Source of the DNA: Yoonia maricola
Lineage (GTDB): Bacteria; Pseudomonadota; Alphaproteobacteria; Rhodobacterales; Rhodobacteraceae
Length of the DNA: 64,000 nucleotides
Assembly: GCF_002797915.1 (NCBI RefSeq)
Contig: NZ_PGTY01000001.1
Span: 496,001 to 560,000 of the forward strand
Direction: 5' to 3'
Notes under the pieces: generated by a model
The model's input: only the letters and a program-made list of their open reading frames with translations
Database searches by the model: none
Told to the model about the DNA's origin: nothing
Translations under genes and position numbers: made by a program
Part shown: positions 8,154 through 18,248 of the stretch, one piece after another
How the letters are laid out: every line of letters starts with the position of its first letter
Position numbering within the stretch: the stretch's first letter is position 1

Positions 8154-10811
8154 ATGACAAGTCTTGCTGACATCCGTTCGACCTTTCTGAATTACTTTGG
8201 CAAACAAGGCCATGAGGTTGTGACCTCTAGCCCGCTTGTGCCGCGCAACGACCCCACGATGATGTTTGCCAATTCGGGCATGGTGCAGTTCAAGAACCTG
8301 TTTACCGGGGTTGAAACCCGCGACTACGCGCGTGCGACCACCAGCCAGAAATGTGTGCGCGCCGGCGGCAAGCATAATGATCTGGACAATGTCGGTTATA
8401 CCGCGCGCCACCATACGTTTTTCGAGATGCTGGGTAACTTTAGCTTTGGTGATTACTTCAAGGCAGAAGCCATTGCTTTTGCATGGGAATTGCTGACGCA
8501 GGACTTTGGCATCGATAAGGACCGTTTGCTGGTAACGGTCTATCACACCGACGATGAAGCGGCTGATATCTGGAAAAAAGTCGCCGGTCTGCCGGATGAC
8601 CGGATCATCCGCATTGCGACCGACGATAATTTCTGGCGCATGGGGCCCACTGGCCCTTGCGGCCCATGTACCGAGATCTTCTATGATCATGGCGATCATA
8701 TCTGGGGTGGTCTGCCGGGATCACCCGAGGAAGATGGCGATCGGTTTATTGAGATTTGGAATATCGTGTTCATGCAGAACGAACAGTTCGCGGATGGCAC
8801 TATGACACCGCTTAAGATGCAGTCGATTGACACAGGCATGGGGCTGGAACGGATCGCGGCGCTGTTGCAAGGCAAGCATGACAACTATGATATCGATGTG
8901 ATGCGTGCCTTGATTGAGGCGTCGGCCGATGTGACATCAAGCGACCCCGACGGTCCGGGCAATACCCACCACCGGGTGATTGCGGATCATCTGCGATCGA
9001 CTTCTTTCCTGATTGCTGAGGGTGTTCTGCCCTCCAACGAAGGGCGCGGTTACGTGCTGCGCCGCATCATGCGCCGGGCCATGCGCCATGCGCATCTGTT
9101 GGGTAGTAAAGACCCGGTCATGCACCGTTTGGTGCCTGCGCTGGTGCAGCAGATGGGGGCCGCTTATCCTGAGTTGGGTCAGGGTCAGCGCCTGATTGAA
9201 GAGACGCTTTTGAACGAAGAGGTCCGCTTTAAGCAAACGCTGGATCGTGGTTTGAAACTCTTGGATGAAGAACTGGCCGGTTTGCCAGCGGATGCGGCAC
9301 TGCCCGGCAAGGCGGCCTTCAAGCTTTATGATACATACGGCTTCCCCCTTGATCTGACGCAGGACGCCCTGCGTGAAAAGGGACGGGCGGTTGATACCGA
9401 TGGGTTTGATGCGGCCATGGCAGAACAGAAAGCGAAGGCCCGCGCGGCGTGGTCTGGCATCGGGGATGCGGCTGAGAGTGCTGTTTGGTTTGATATCGCT
9501 GATGAAAGCGGTACGACGGATTTTCTGGGATACGATACGCTGAGTGCTGAAGGACAGATTGCGGCATTGGTTGTTGATGGGGCCACGGTTGATCAGGCGG
9601 AGGGCACCGTTCAAATTGTGCTGAACCAGACACCATTCTATGCCGAAGCGGGTGGTCAGGTTGGCGACGCGGGTATGCTGATAACAGAGACCGGCAAGGC
9701 CGCTATTTCGGACACCAAGAAGATTGCCGGTGTTTATGTTCATATCGCAAAGGTCATGGAAGGCCACATCGGCAAAGGGCAGGGTGCTGAACTTTCTGTC
9801 GATGCGGCACGCCGCAGTGGCATTCAGGCAAATCACTCTGCCACGCATTTGTTGAACGAGGCGCTTCGCGAAGTGTTGGGCGATCATATCGCGCAGCGTG
9901 GGTCGCTGAATGCACCAGATCGTTTGCGCTTTGATTTCAGCCATACCAAGGCTCTGTCCGAGGATGAACTGGCACAGGTCGAACGTGATGTGAATGCGAT
10001 TATTCGTCAAAATAGCACGGTTGAAACCCGGATCATGACACCTGATGATGCCCGCGCCATGGGCGCACAGGCGCTTTTTGGTGAAAAATACGGTGATGAG
10101 GTACGCGTTGTATCGATGGGCTGGCAGGATGGCTCTGGCAAGGGCACAGATGGCAATACATATTCGTTGGAGCTTTGCGGCGGCACACATGTATCGCAAT
10201 TGGGCGAGATCGGGGCCTTTGTCACTTTGGGCGATAGCGCGTCAAGCGCCGGTGTCCGCCGGATTGAGGCGCTGACCGGTCAGGCGGCGCTGGATTATCT
10301 GCGCGAACAGGATGCGCGCCTGGGGCAGGCGGCAGCGGTGCTAAAGGCGCCTGCGGCTGAGGTCGCTGAACGCGTGAAAGCTTTGATGGATGAGCGTAAG
10401 GCGCTTGCAAATGAAGTGGCGCAATTGCGCCGTGAGGTGGCCATGGGCGGCGGCGCCGGCAGTGACGCGGTGCAGGTGGATGTGAACGGTATCTGCTTTA
10501 TGGGACAGGTAATGTCAGGCGTGTCTGGCAAAGATCTTCCGTCGCTTGTTGATCAGTTCAAGGAAAAGATCGGCTCTGGCGTGGTTGTTCTGATTGCGGA
10601 TGCAGGCGGTAAGGCTGCCGTCGCTGCTGGGGTGACAAGTGACCTGACAGATCGGGTCTCTGCGGTGGATGTCTTGCGCGCTGTGACGCCTGAGTTGGGC
10701 GGCAAGGGTGGCGGTGGTCGCCCTGATATGGCGCAGGGTGGCGGTGCATCCGCTGAGAACGCAGAGGCCGCGATCGCGGCGGCCAAAGCTGTTTTGGAGG
10801 GAGTAAAATGA
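8154..10811 (+). CDS. alaS: Alanyl-tRNA synthetase
   Basis: Charges tRNA(Ala) with alanine and edits mischarged Ser/Gly. At 885 aa it is full length. The N-terminal class II catalytic core has the [16 protein letters not shown] start, [13 protein letters not shown] and [14 protein letters not shown]. The editing domain has the zinc-binding [11 protein letters not shown] motif (HxxxH) near residue 560 and the CGGTHV motif (Cys-x3-His) near 680. The C-Ala domain is present with an Ala/Gly-rich end ([16 protein letters not shown]). The start ATG 8154 has only a weak ribosome-binding site. The stop overlaps the DUF1330 gene start by 4 nt. Confidence 0.97.
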   Translation: MTSLADIRSTFLNYFGKQGHEVVTSSPLVPRNDPTMMFANSGMVQFKNLFTGVETRDYARATTSQKCVRAGGKHNDLDNVGYTARHHTFFEMLGNFSFGDYFKAEAIAFAWELLTQDFGIDKDRLLVTVYHTDDEAADIWKKVAGLPDDRIIRIATDDNFWRMGPTGPCGPCTEIFYDHGDHIWGGLPGSPEEDGDRFIEIWNIVFMQNEQFADGTMTPLKMQSIDTGMGLERIAALLQGKHDNYDIDVMRALIEASADVTSSDPDGPGNTHHRVIADHLRSTSFLIAEGVLPSNEGRGYVLRRIMRRAMRHAHLLGSKDPVMHRLVPALVQQMGAAYPELGQGQRLIEETLLNEEVRFKQTLDRGLKLLDEELAGLPADAALPGKAAFKLYDTYGFPLDLTQDALREKGRAVDTDGFDAAMAEQKAKARAAWSGIGDAAESAVWFDIADESGTTDFLGYDTLSAEGQIAALVVDGATVDQAEGTVQIVLNQTPFYAEAGGQVGDAGMLITETGKAAISDTKKIAGVYVHIAKVMEGHIGKGQGAELSVDAARRSGIQANHSATHLLNEALREVLGDHIAQRGSLNAPDRLRFDFSHTKALSEDELAQVERDVNAIIRQNSTVETRIMTPDDARAMGAQALFGEKYGDEVRVVSMGWQDGSGKGTDGNTYSLELCGGTHVSQLGEIGAFVTLGDSASSAGVRRIEALTGQAALDYLREQDARLGQAAAVLKAPAAEVAERVKALMDERKALANEVAQLRREVAMGGGAGSDAVQVDVNGICFMGQVMSGVSGKDLPSLVDQFKEKIGSGVVVLIADAGGKAAVAAGVTSDLTDRVSAVDVLRAVTPELGGKGGGGRPDMAQGGGASAENAEAAIAAAKAVLEGVK

Positions 10812-11095
10812 GCGCACTTTGGATTGCACATGTGACGGTGACGGATGAAGCCGCCTACGGCGAATACGCCAAGCGGGCGACGGGCGCGATTGCAGATCAC
10901 GGCGGCGTCTTTTTGGCCCGCGGTGGCGCATATGAGCAGTTGGAAGGGCCTGATCGGCCGCGCAACGTTGTGGCGCGCTTTCCCAGCCTGCAGGCAGCCC
11001 ACGATTGCTATTACTCGGATGCGTATCAAGAGGCGCTTGGCTTTGCCAAAGGGGCCAGCCAACGTGAACTGAGCATCGTTGAAGAGATCGATTGA
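10808..11095 (+). CDS. DUF1330 family protein
   Basis: A 95-residue protein of the ferredoxin-like, dimeric alpha/beta-barrel class: [20 protein letters not shown], then [10 protein letters not shown], the conserved [26 protein letters not shown], and a C-terminal strand ELSIVEEID. The function is unknown; the fold is related to small monooxygenase-like stress proteins. Its ATG overlaps the alaS stop (ATGA) and its stop overlaps the next start, so it is translationally coupled in an alaS-DUF1330-MOSC operon. Confidence 0.85.
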   Translation: MSALWIAHVTVTDEAAYGEYAKRATGAIADHGGVFLARGGAYEQLEGPDRPRNVVARFPSLQAAHDCYYSDAYQEALGFAKGASQRELSIVEEID

Positions 11096-11562
11096 AAGGT
11101 CAGCTTGGCGAAATGATGGCCCGCCATGCGCGGGCCGGACGGTTAGACTGGATAGGGCTGCGGGCAGAACGCTATGCGCCCATCGATATCGTTCAAAGCG
11201 TCGATGTCATAGACACTGGCTTGGTTGGTGATCATGGGCGTGCCGGTAAGCGTGCTGTGACCTTGATCCAAGCGGAACATTTACCTGTTGTCGCGGCCCT
11301 GTCAGGTCATGATGTTATCAAGCCAGAGGTGTTACGCCGCAATCTTGTTGTGTCGGGATTAAACCTGCTGGCTTTGCGCAAAGGCCTGCTGCGTGTCGGC
11401 GATGTTGTGTTAGAAATCCATGGGCCGTGCCCGCCCTGTTCCCGCATGGAAAAAGAGCTGGGGCCCGGCGGTTATAACGCGATGCGTGGGCATGGCGGCT
11501 GGTATGCCAGCGTCGCCACGCCCGGTAGGCTGCATGTTGGCGATAAGATCTTGCCTGTATGA
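11092..11562 (+). CDS. MOSC domain-containing protein
   Basis: A 156-residue stand-alone MOSC domain (molybdenum cofactor sulfurase C-terminal-like). Seen: LVGDHGRAGKRAVTLIQAEHL, the conserved RRNLVVSGLNLLALR, and the cysteine segment HGPCPPCSRMEKELGPGGYNAM that family members use for metal or sulfur binding. Such proteins can bind molybdenum cofactor and reduce N-hydroxylated compounds; the substrate here is unknown. The likely start is TTG at 11092, overlapping the DUF1330 stop, which fits coupled translation. It is convergent with typA. Confidence 0.85.
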   Translation: MKGQLGEMMARHARAGRLDWIGLRAERYAPIDIVQSVDVIDTGLVGDHGRAGKRAVTLIQAEHLPVVAALSGHDVIKPEVLRRNLVVSGLNLLALRKGLLRVGDVVLEIHGPCPPCSRMEKELGPGGYNAMRGHGGWYASVATPGRLHVGDKILPV

Positions 11563-11586
11563 CCCGGATTTTTCTAAGAATCCGGG
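11563..11586. terminator. Inverted repeat between convergent MOSC gene and typA
   Basis: Arms CCCGGATT and AATCCGGG with an 8-nt loop, starting immediately after the MOSC stop and lying 28 nt beyond the typA stop. There is no clear T-run on either strand, so it could be a bidirectional terminator or only a 3'-end stabilising hairpin. Confidence 0.4.
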
Positions 11587-11613
11587 CCAAAATCTTGGGA
11601 GATTCTGTCTGGC

Positions 11614-13431
11614 TTAACTGGCGCGCGCTTGCCGTTTGCGCTCATGCGGGTCCAGATAGCGCTTGCGCAGGCGGATCGCGTTGGGTGTGACCTCAACCAG
11701 TTCATCGTCGTCAATATAGGCAATCGCCTGTTCCAGCGACATCGTCACGGGCGTCGTCAGGCGCACCGCTTCGTCGGTGCCAGAGGCGCGGACGTTTGTC
11801 AGTTTTTTACCCTTGAGCGGGTTCACTTCCAGATCATTCTCGCGGCTATGTTCGCCGATGATCATGCCTGTATAGACGGCTTCCTGCGCGCCGATGAACA
11901 TCTTGCCGCGGTCTTCGAGGTTCCACAGGGCGAAGGCAACCGATGTGCCATTTTCCATTGAGATCAGAACACCTTGGCGGCGTCCGTCGATCTTGCCTTT
12001 ATAGGCTGTCTGACCGTGGAACAGGCGGTTTAGTACGCCAGAGCCGCGGGTGTCTGTCAGGAATTCACCGTGATAGCCGATGAGGCCACGCGACGGGACA
12101 TGTGCGATGATGCGTGTCTTGCCAGCGCCAGCGGGCTTCATCTCGACCAGTTCGCCTTTGCGGGGGCCGGTTAGCTTTTCAACCACGACGCCAGTGTATT
12201 CGTCGTCCACGTCAATGGTCACTTCCTCAACCGGCTCCATGCGCTGCCCGTCTTCTTCTGTGAAGATGACCTGCGGGCGCGAGATGGACAGCTCAAACCC
12301 TTCGCGGCGCATGTTTTCGATCAGAACACCCATTTGCAATTCGCCACGACCCGAGACTTCAAACGCGTCACCACCGGGGGTGTCGGCGATTTTGATTGCG
12401 ACATTGACCTCAGCTTCTTTCATCAGGCGTTCACGGATGACACGGGATTGTACCTTTTTACCATCACGGCCCGCCAGCGGGCTGTCGTTGATGCCAAAGG
12501 TTACGGTGATCGTGGGCGGGTCAATCGGTTGTGCGGGGATTGGTGTTTCAATAGCCGGGTCACAGAGAGTGTCAGCAACCGTCGCTTTGGTCATACCTGC
12601 GATTGTGACGATGTCACCGGCCTCTGCCACATCGATTGGCTGTTGCATCAGGCCCCGGAAGGCAAGGATTTTGGAAACCCTGAACTGTTCGATCTTCTCT
12701 CCCTCGCGGGACAGGGCCTTGATTGTGTCACCGGCCTTCAGCGTGCCAGCCTCAACACGGCCTGTCAGGATGCGCCCGATGAATGGGTCGGCGGACAGGG
12801 TGGTTGCCAGCATCTGGAACGGTTCATCCTTGCGGGTGATTTGTTTTGGTGTGGGCACGTGGTCGACGATCAGATCGAATAGCGCATCCAGGTTCTCGCG
12901 TGGGCCATCAAGCGCGGCATCGCACCAGCCTGCGCGGCCAGAGGCGAACATTGAGGGGAAGTCGAGCTGATCATCAGAGGCTTCCAGAGCGGCGAAGAGG
13001 TCAAACACTTCATCCACGGCGCGGTCAGGCTCCCCATCGGGTTTGTCGACCTTGTTGACCACCACGATAGGGCGCAGACCCAAGGCCAGTGCCTTGGATG
13101 TCACGAATTTTGTTTGTGGCATCGGCCCTTCGGCGGCATCCACCAGCAGCACAACACCGTCCACCATCGACAAGATCCGCTCAACCTCGCCGCCGAAGTC
13201 AGCGTGGCCGGGGGTGTCAACGATATTGATACGCGTGCCTTTCCACTCAACGGACGTACATTTCGCCAGAATGGTGATCCCGCGCTCGCGTTCGATATCA
13301 TTGCTATCCATTGCGCGTTCGGACACGGCCTCATTATCCCGGAATACGCCGGACTGTTTGAGAAGTTCATCAACAAGTGTCGTCTTGCCGTGGTCAACGT
13401 GTGCGATGATCGCAATATTGCGGATATCCAT
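11614..13431 (-). CDS. typA: Ribosome-associated GTPase TypA/BipA
   Basis: A translational GTPase related to EF-G/EF4 that acts on ribosome assembly and stress adaptation. The preferred start is at 13431 ([19 protein letters not shown]), with AAGG about 9 nt before it; a longer frame reaches 13476. At 605 aa it is typical. Seen: G1 [10 protein letters not shown]2 around [12 protein letters not shown]3 [13 protein letters not shown]4 VVNKVDKPD; then EF-Tu domain II, the EF-G domain V-like part ([20 protein letters not shown]) and the BipA-specific C-terminal domain ([20 protein letters not shown]). It is single and monocistronic. Confidence 0.96.
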   Translation of the reverse strand: MDIRNIAIIAHVDHGKTTLVDELLKQSGVFRDNEAVSERAMDSNDIERERGITILAKCTSVEWKGTRINIVDTPGHADFGGEVERILSMVDGVVLLVDAAEGPMPQTKFVTSKALALGLRPIVVVNKVDKPDGEPDRAVDEVFDLFAALEASDDQLDFPSMFASGRAGWCDAALDGPRENLDALFDLIVDHVPTPKQITRKDEPFQMLATTLSADPFIGRILTGRVEAGTLKAGDTIKALSREGEKIEQFRVSKILAFRGLMQQPIDVAEAGDIVTIAGMTKATVADTLCDPAIETPIPAQPIDPPTITVTFGINDSPLAGRDGKKVQSRVIRERLMKEAEVNVAIKIADTPGGDAFEVSGRGELQMGVLIENMRREGFELSISRPQVIFTEEDGQRMEPVEEVTIDVDDEYTGVVVEKLTGPRKGELVEMKPAGAGKTRIIAHVPSRGLIGYHGEFLTDTRGSGVLNRLFHGQTAYKGKIDGRRQGVLISMENGTSVAFALWNLEDRGKMFIGAQEAVYTGMIIGEHSRENDLEVNPLKGKKLTNVRASGTDEAVRLTTPVTMSLEQAIAYIDDDELVEVTPNAIRLRKRYLDPHERKRQARAS

Positions 13432-13834
13432 GGGATCAGCCTTTAAGGGTAAGTTGCCGCGCGGATAGCGCGGCAACGCAGCAATGGCTAGCCCTAAATG
13501 CGTGCTGATGTAGCGGGCTTGGGGGAATGGTCACAGAACCAACGAATGTGGATACCATTCATATTGTGGTCAATGATGACAGTGAGTGGCAATGGACCGA
13601 TCGGTTCCCCGATTACGCAGGACAAAAATCTTACTCAAGCTGATGACGTTAAAGTCGGTATTGTGCCTACCATTTCTTTATCACCCTTTCGCTGAGCGTG
13701 CATCTCACTCACACGACTAATCACACGTCCCGTCACAAATAAGCCTTATATACAAAATTTTTAACGGAAGATGGGCCACACTCCGGGCCTATTTCGAGGT
13801 GATTAATATTCTATTAACTAATTTGGAGATTGAC
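13432..13834. other. Intergenic region between divergent typA and a lipoprotein gene
   Basis: About 400 nt without a credible gene. A small hairpin from CCGCG arms lies near 13460. A 65-codon frame (13498-13695) has no ribosome-binding site or recognisable content. The last 100 nt are AT-rich (CTTATATACAAAATTTTTAA near 13744-13763) and probably contain the promoter of the downstream lipoprotein gene. Confidence 0.5.
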
Positions 13835-14872
13835 ATGATTCGTACTTACCGGAAATTTGGGCTTATCGGCATGGGGCTGGCCCTTACCGCTGCTTGCAGC
13901 AGCGGAGGGAGTGATAGCGACGTCACCCGCAACTCTCTCAATCTGGGCACCACGAGCACGGAAGAAGCCCGTAACGGCCTGCCCTTTGCAAGCGAAGGTG
14001 GGCTTGAGGGTGCATTCGAAGAGGTGCTTGATCAGGTTGACGACCTGGAGGTAGGTGAAAGTGCGGTTGTCACATTGAGCCTGCTGCGTGTCATCGCACC
14101 TGAGGGCGGTTCTGCACCAGCAGTTCAGGTCACCGATGAAACAGTGACACTCACACGGACAGGTCCTGAGGAATTCGATTTCACGCTGGCAGTTACTTAT
14201 GCCGGAGAAGAGGTTGAAGTTGATATCGCGCAAGTTGTCGAGGATGAGTCGACCGAGAGCATTGATCTGTCCGAACTGCCTTTCTTTCCTATCCCGGCTG
14301 ATGCGCGTGCTAAAGAGAATGTAGCCCTCGTGCAATTCTTCGAATTTACTGATGAAGAAGAATTAGTCGGTTTCGGCCATGTTATTGCTGGTCTTGAGAC
14401 CAATCCCGATGATCTGGTTGCTTTGGGCGCAACACCAGACGGGGGTAGCGTCTTTTATCAAGGAGATTTCCTTGGCGCGGCAACACGTTTGGATAGCAAC
14501 GATGAGCCAATTCTGGCCGATGGACAACCCGTTCAGGTTTTTGGTGACGTATCCATCGAAGCGAGCTTTAGCGACATGTCGTTGGGCGGTGAATTGGAAA
14601 TCGGAACATATGATGGCGCATCTTTTGGTGTTGAATTTGATGACGTGGACATCGTGGGAAATGGTTTTGAAACATCGAATACCGGTGTATCCTGCGGCGA
14701 AGCTGTCACGTCATGCAGCGGGACAGCGCAAGTCGGTGGGGCTTTCTTCGGCGTAGATGCCGCAGAAGTAGCCGGTCTTGCCGAGTTTGACCTGTCGGGC
14801 TTTGACGATGAAGGCAACGGTGAACGCCTTGTTGGCGGCGGCGGCTTTGTCGCAGAACAAGAAGTGGAATAA
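13835..14872 (+). CDS. TbpB-like lipoprotein
   Basis: A 345-residue secreted lipoprotein. The signal peptide, residues 1-20, ends in the lipobox LTAA|C with Cys21, followed by SSGGSDSD. The mature part is acidic and beta-rich. Its C-terminal third (FGDVSIEASFSDMSLGGELEIGTYDG, then a Cys pair SCGEAVTSCSG and GGAFFGVDAAEVAGL, residues about 240-320) looks like the small barrel domain of transferrin-binding-protein-B-like lipoproteins. The function is unknown; ligand or metal capture at the surface is only inferred from fold resemblance. The start ATG 13835 has TTGGAG upstream. A strong terminator follows, and a second protein of similar type lies 1 kb downstream. Confidence 0.72.
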   Translation: MIRTYRKFGLIGMGLALTAACSSGGSDSDVTRNSLNLGTTSTEEARNGLPFASEGGLEGAFEEVLDQVDDLEVGESAVVTLSLLRVIAPEGGSAPAVQVTDETVTLTRTGPEEFDFTLAVTYAGEEVEVDIAQVVEDESTESIDLSELPFFPIPADARAKENVALVQFFEFTDEEELVGFGHVIAGLETNPDDLVALGATPDGGSVFYQGDFLGAATRLDSNDEPILADGQPVQVFGDVSIEASFSDMSLGGELEIGTYDGASFGVEFDDVDIVGNGFETSNTGVSCGEAVTSCSGTAQVGGAFFGVDAAEVAGLAEFDLSGFDDEGNGERLVGGGGFVAEQEVE

Positions 14873-14916
14873 TGCTCTTGGTGCATGTCGTCGGCTTGGC
14901 TTGCACGCAATAATTG

Positions 14917-14944
14917 AAGGGGCAGCTTTTGCTGCCCCTTTGTT
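14917..14944 (+). terminator. Rho-independent terminator after lipoprotein gene
   Basis: A perfect 10-bp stem, AAGGGGCAGC with GCTGCCCCTT, a TTTT loop, then TGTT. It is near-symmetrical, so it could also serve the convergent DUF4328 gene on the other strand. Confidence 0.85.
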
Positions 14945-15008
14945 ATTAGGTCTGTCCTGTTCTTATGCGACGCGACAGTTCACAGCCAACTGTGCGATTG
15001 CTTGGCTT

Positions 15009-15653
15009 CTAGGCAAAAACCTCTGCCGGATTGTGTTCAGCCTGAGCCAACCTGCGGATGATGGTGATAAAAAATGCCGATGGAATGAGCCAGAGAAAGC
15101 CTGAGATGATGACGCTCTGATTATACGCAATATAGTCTGGCAGGGCATTGGGCGTTGATTGGTTTGAGGTAAAACCATCGTAAAAATTCATACCGATCCA
15201 AGAGAACCACCAAAGCGGAAGCAACAATGGTGTCCCGCCTTCGGATGGGATCAGGCGTGCCCATGTTTGTTTCATTGCTGTAAATGGCATCCACAGGTTG
15301 GCAAATGGCACGAAATACCAGCCAACCGCCCATCCGGGTTTAATTGCGTCGGGGTCAAAATGGATCGCGGCCGCGTTGCGGCTTGCCAGATATATAAAAC
15401 GACCATTGATTATAATGGCAATCAACAAGGTCGCCATAAATGCGATTGCGGTATAGCCGACGATTGTATCACTTTGCTCTAATGCGCCGATATCGGCGCT
15501 ACCATCGAGGAACCGGGTGATCACACCGTTTTGGTACACGTGAACCAGTGAAAACGCGACCTGCAACGCAGCAAAGACCCCGGTGGCCCAAACTGCGCGC
15601 CGACCGGGTTTTGTGAGATCGGTGAAGATGTCGTTTGTCAAAGTGTGGTCCAA
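15009..15653 (-). CDS. DUF4328 domain membrane protein
   Basis: A 214-residue inner-membrane protein with about five hydrophobic helices. It carries the DUF4328 signature AVGWYFVPFANLWMPFTAMKQTW near residues 110-135, together with RFIYLASRNAAA before it. The function is unknown; family members are small predicted membrane proteins of bacteria. The start appears to be TTG at 15653 without a good ribosome-binding site, so the N-terminus is uncertain; a second TTG is four codons in. It lies between two TbpB-like lipoprotein genes and convergent with the first, with no evident operon partner. Confidence 0.75.
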   Translation of the reverse strand: MDHTLTNDIFTDLTKPGRRAVWATGVFAALQVAFSLVHVYQNGVITRFLDGSADIGALEQSDTIVGYTAIAFMATLLIAIIINGRFIYLASRNAAAIHFDPDAIKPGWAVGWYFVPFANLWMPFTAMKQTWARLIPSEGGTPLLLPLWWFSWIGMNFYDGFTSNQSTPNALPDYIAYNQSVIISGFLWLIPSAFFITIIRRLAQAEHNPAEVFA

Positions 15654-15747
15654 TCACTGCGGTGGTCAGGTGTGTGAACGGTTAACAAACACTCAACTAT
15701 GGCAGACGTGAGGCGGTACGCCGCTGACCTGTGGGCAATACGTGGCC

Positions 15748-15834
15748 TTAAATCGCCTTATTCAGGTTTTCATCTATGCTTTCAAGGAACCCCATCATGG
15801 ACAACGGGCCTTTATCGGACCCGACCCGAAGTAT
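15748..15834 (-). pseudogene. Remnant of the 3' end of an icd-like gene
   Basis: The minus strand encodes 28 residues ending in a stop: VGSDKGPLSMMGFLES followed by IDENLNKAI. This matches the last residues of the intact isocitrate dehydrogenase nearby ([25 protein letters not shown]) with about two thirds identity and the same stop position. Upstream of the match the frame is broken by stops and no further icd homology is seen, so only the C-terminal tail survives. Nucleotide divergence is substantial, so it is not a recent duplication. It sits just upstream of the second lipoprotein gene, in the same orientation as icd. Confidence 0.75.
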
Positions 15835-15941
15835 CGGATTTCATCGGGGTAAATAAAAGTGCGGCGTTTGGTGTTTTTAGGATGTGTGTTGTCGGTTAAG
15901 AGCTTATACGAAATACAACCCTTGGTTTTGGAGCACGATTA

Positions 15942-16754
15942 ATGACCCTCAAGAAGTTACCACTGGCCCTTGGGCTTTTTGTTATGATTAGCGCCTGCGG
16001 AGGCTCATCATCCTCGGACGGTGGTGGCAGTGGCGGCGGGGATACGCCTGTTGGCGCCACGAGCGCGTCACAAGGGCTGAACGAGGCTGGCTTGACGGGT
16101 AGGATCGGTGAGTTTGGTAACTTTATTGCATCGAATGATGCTAACTCATTCACCTTTTTTGCGGACGGCGAAAATGATTTTGAGATTGAGGGGTTTGGGG
16201 TTTTTACCCGTAGGGTAGTTTCAAGCGGGGGATCTAGTGGACCAGACTACGCGATATTTGGTGAAACAGAGAGCGGGTCAGGGCAAGCGCAAGTCTTTGG
16301 TGTGGATTTCTCCGATGCGAATGCCGCTACCGCCGATGTCTTCAGAATTGGCTCAACCTTGGTGCCAACATCGGGCGATATAACATACACTGGCAACTAC
16401 GGGGCCTTGCTGTTTCGGGTTGAAGGTACGACCAACACGACAACGGCCATAATTGAAGGCGACGTCGAGCTTACCGCAAGTTTTGCAGATTCTAGCGCCA
16501 TATCTGGCAGCATTTTCAATAGAGAACGTATAGACGCGTCAGGTAGCTATGAGGATATCCTTTTTGAGACATCCACGATTTCCGATGGCGCGTTTAGCGG
16601 AACAGCTACCAGCGAAGATAGCGCGACTGATGGTGATTATACAGGTTTGATTGTCGGCTCGGATGGGTCCGAGGTCGTTGGATCGGTTCTGATTGAACAC
16701 GATAGTAGCTCAACGGAGCTTTTGGAAGTCGGCGTTTTTACCGCTGAAGAGTAG
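15942..16754 (+). CDS. TbpB-like lipoprotein
   Basis: A 270-residue lipoprotein. The signal peptide MTLKKLPLALGLFVMISA ends at lipobox Cys19, followed by a Ser/Gly/Asp-rich linker. The C-terminal half has the repeated-strand pattern of TbpB-like barrel domains: ITYTGNYGALLF, IIEGDVELTASFAD, SAISGSIFNRERI, DGAFSGTATSED, DGDYTGLIVGSDGSEVVGSV and LLEVGVFTAEE. Related proteins are common in Rhodobacterales; the ligand is unknown. It is followed by a terminator and convergent with icd. With the lipoprotein at 13835 and the icd remnant between them, it may be part of an old lipoprotein-icd block duplication. Confidence 0.75.
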   Translation: MTLKKLPLALGLFVMISACGGSSSSDGGGSGGGDTPVGATSASQGLNEAGLTGRIGEFGNFIASNDANSFTFFADGENDFEIEGFGVFTRRVVSSGGSSGPDYAIFGETESGSGQAQVFGVDFSDANAATADVFRIGSTLVPTSGDITYTGNYGALLFRVEGTTNTTTAIIEGDVELTASFADSSAISGSIFNRERIDASGSYEDILFETSTISDGAFSGTATSEDSATDGDYTGLIVGSDGSEVVGSVLIEHDSSSTELLEVGVFTAEE

Positions 16755-16823
16755 CCCTAATCATATGAATCCGGCTCGGCCGACATTGCGCAGCCGGCCC
16801 CCTTATCAGTAAGAAGGCTTCTG

Positions 16824-16846
16824 GGGCAGCGACCGCTGCCCTTTTC
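16824..16846 (+). terminator. Rho-independent terminator after second lipoprotein gene
   Basis: Stem GGGCAGC with GCTGCCC around a GACC loop, followed by TTTTCC. It lies 70 nt after the lipoprotein stop and 90 nt before the convergent icd stop. Confidence 0.75.
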
Positions 16847-16935
16847 CTCATCTGCATTTTCACCAACACCCTACCGCGCTGTTAGGTTTATGGCGCGCTG
16901 CCTCTTTCTACTGTGTCAGGATCAACAACCGCACT

Positions 16936-18144
16936 TTAGATGGCCTTATTGAGGTTCTCATCGATCTTCTCAAGAAAGCCCATCGTCGTCAGCCACCCCT
17001 GATCGGGCCCAACCAGCAGGGCAAGGTCTTTGGTCATGAAACCGCTTTCCACAGTATCCACGATCACCTTTTCCAATGTATCGGCAAATGTCATCAACTG
17101 CGCGTTATCATCCAGCTTTGCGCGATGCTTGAGCCCGCCGGTCCATGCAAAAATCGAAGCGATGGAGTTGGTGGACGTCGCCTGACCCTCTTGATGCTGC
17201 CGGTAGTGACGGGTGACGGTGCCGTGGGCCGCTTCGGCCTCTACAATCTTGCCGTCTGGTGTCATCAACTGGCTGGTCATTAAGCCAAGCGATCCGAACC
17301 CTTGTGCAACCGTATCGGACTGCACGTCGCCGTCATAGTTCTTGCAGGCCCAGACAAATTTGCCCGACCATTTCATTGCTGATGCGACCATGTCATCGAT
17401 CAGCCGGTGCTGGTATTCGATCCCGGCTTCGTCGAACTTGTCTTTGAATTCTTCGTCAAAGACCTGCTGGAACAGGTCCTTGAACCGCCCGTCATAGGCC
17501 TTGAGGATTGTGTTCTTGGTGGACAGATAGACAGGCCAGCCAAGGTTCAGCCCATAGTTGAACGACGCGCGTGCGAAGTCGATGATTGATGCATCAAGGT
17601 TATACATCCCCATCGCCACACCAGCGGCGGGGCTGTCAAAGACCTCTTTCTCGATCACGGTGCCATCTTCACCGACGAATTTCATCGTCAGTTTGCCGGG
17701 GCCCGGCATCAGGAAATCGGTCGCCTTGTATTGATCGCCAAAGGCATGCCGCCCGATCACAATCGGATCGGTCCAGCCGGGCACAAGCCGGGGTACGTTT
17801 TTGCAGATAATGGGCGCACGAAATACTACGCCGCCAAGGATGTTGCGGATCGTGCCATTGGGCGAGCGCCACATCTGTTTGAGGCCGAACTCTTCAACCC
17901 GCTGTTCATCGGGGGTGATTGTCGCGCATTTCACGCCAACGCCGATTTCCTTGATCTTTTCGGCGGCGTCGATCGTGATCTGGTCGTTCGTCTCATCCCG
18001 GACCTCCATCGCGAGGTCATAGTAAAGCAGATCAATGTCCAGATAGGGCAGAATCAGTTTGTCTTTGATGAACTGCCACATGATGCGGGTCATCTCATCA
18101 CCGTCGAGTTCGACGATGGGGTTTTCTACCTTGATCTTGGACAT
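16936..18144 (-). CDS. icd: NADP-dependent isocitrate dehydrogenase
   Basis: A TCA-cycle enzyme that oxidises and decarboxylates isocitrate to 2-oxoglutarate with NADP+. The start is at 18144 ([23 protein letters not shown]) with GGAG upstream; the frame extends to 18228. At 402 aa it is the eukaryote-like homodimeric type found in alphaproteobacteria. Seen: [12 protein letters not shown], the substrate-binding [12 protein letters not shown], the metal-binding aspartates around [30 protein letters not shown], and [18 protein letters not shown] (NADP site). It ends in IDENLNKAI, the same ending as the remnant at 15748-15834. Confidence 0.96.
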   Translation of the reverse strand: MSKIKVENPIVELDGDEMTRIMWQFIKDKLILPYLDIDLLYYDLAMEVRDETNDQITIDAAEKIKEIGVGVKCATITPDEQRVEEFGLKQMWRSPNGTIRNILGGVVFRAPIICKNVPRLVPGWTDPIVIGRHAFGDQYKATDFLMPGPGKLTMKFVGEDGTVIEKEVFDSPAAGVAMGMYNLDASIIDFARASFNYGLNLGWPVYLSTKNTILKAYDGRFKDLFQQVFDEEFKDKFDEAGIEYQHRLIDDMVASAMKWSGKFVWACKNYDGDVQSDTVAQGFGSLGLMTSQLMTPDGKIVEAEAAHGTVTRHYRQHQEGQATSTNSIASIFAWTGGLKHRAKLDDNAQLMTFADTLEKVIVDTVESGFMTKDLALLVGPDQGWLTTMGFLEKIDENLNKAI

Positions 18145-18248
18145 GCGTGTCTCCGTGGCGAAGGGAATCTGACTTTGAGATAGCCTATCATGGACGCGAC
18201 GGAAAGCCCTGTATGCATTTGTATACAAAAAGACTCATGTCGGCGATT

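Noticed and set aside
8937-10199. 420-codon open frame antisense to alaS
   Set aside because: It mirrors alaS codon structure on the opposite strand, has no recognisable domains or ribosome-binding site, and AlaS itself is unambiguous.
12080-12970. 296-codon open frame antisense to typA
   Set aside because: Ser/Arg/Pro-rich shadow of a conserved GTPase gene; no family resemblance.
13498-13695. 65-codon open frame in the typA-lipoprotein gap
   Set aside because: No ribosome-binding site, no hydrophobic or conserved pattern, and composition like non-coding DNA.
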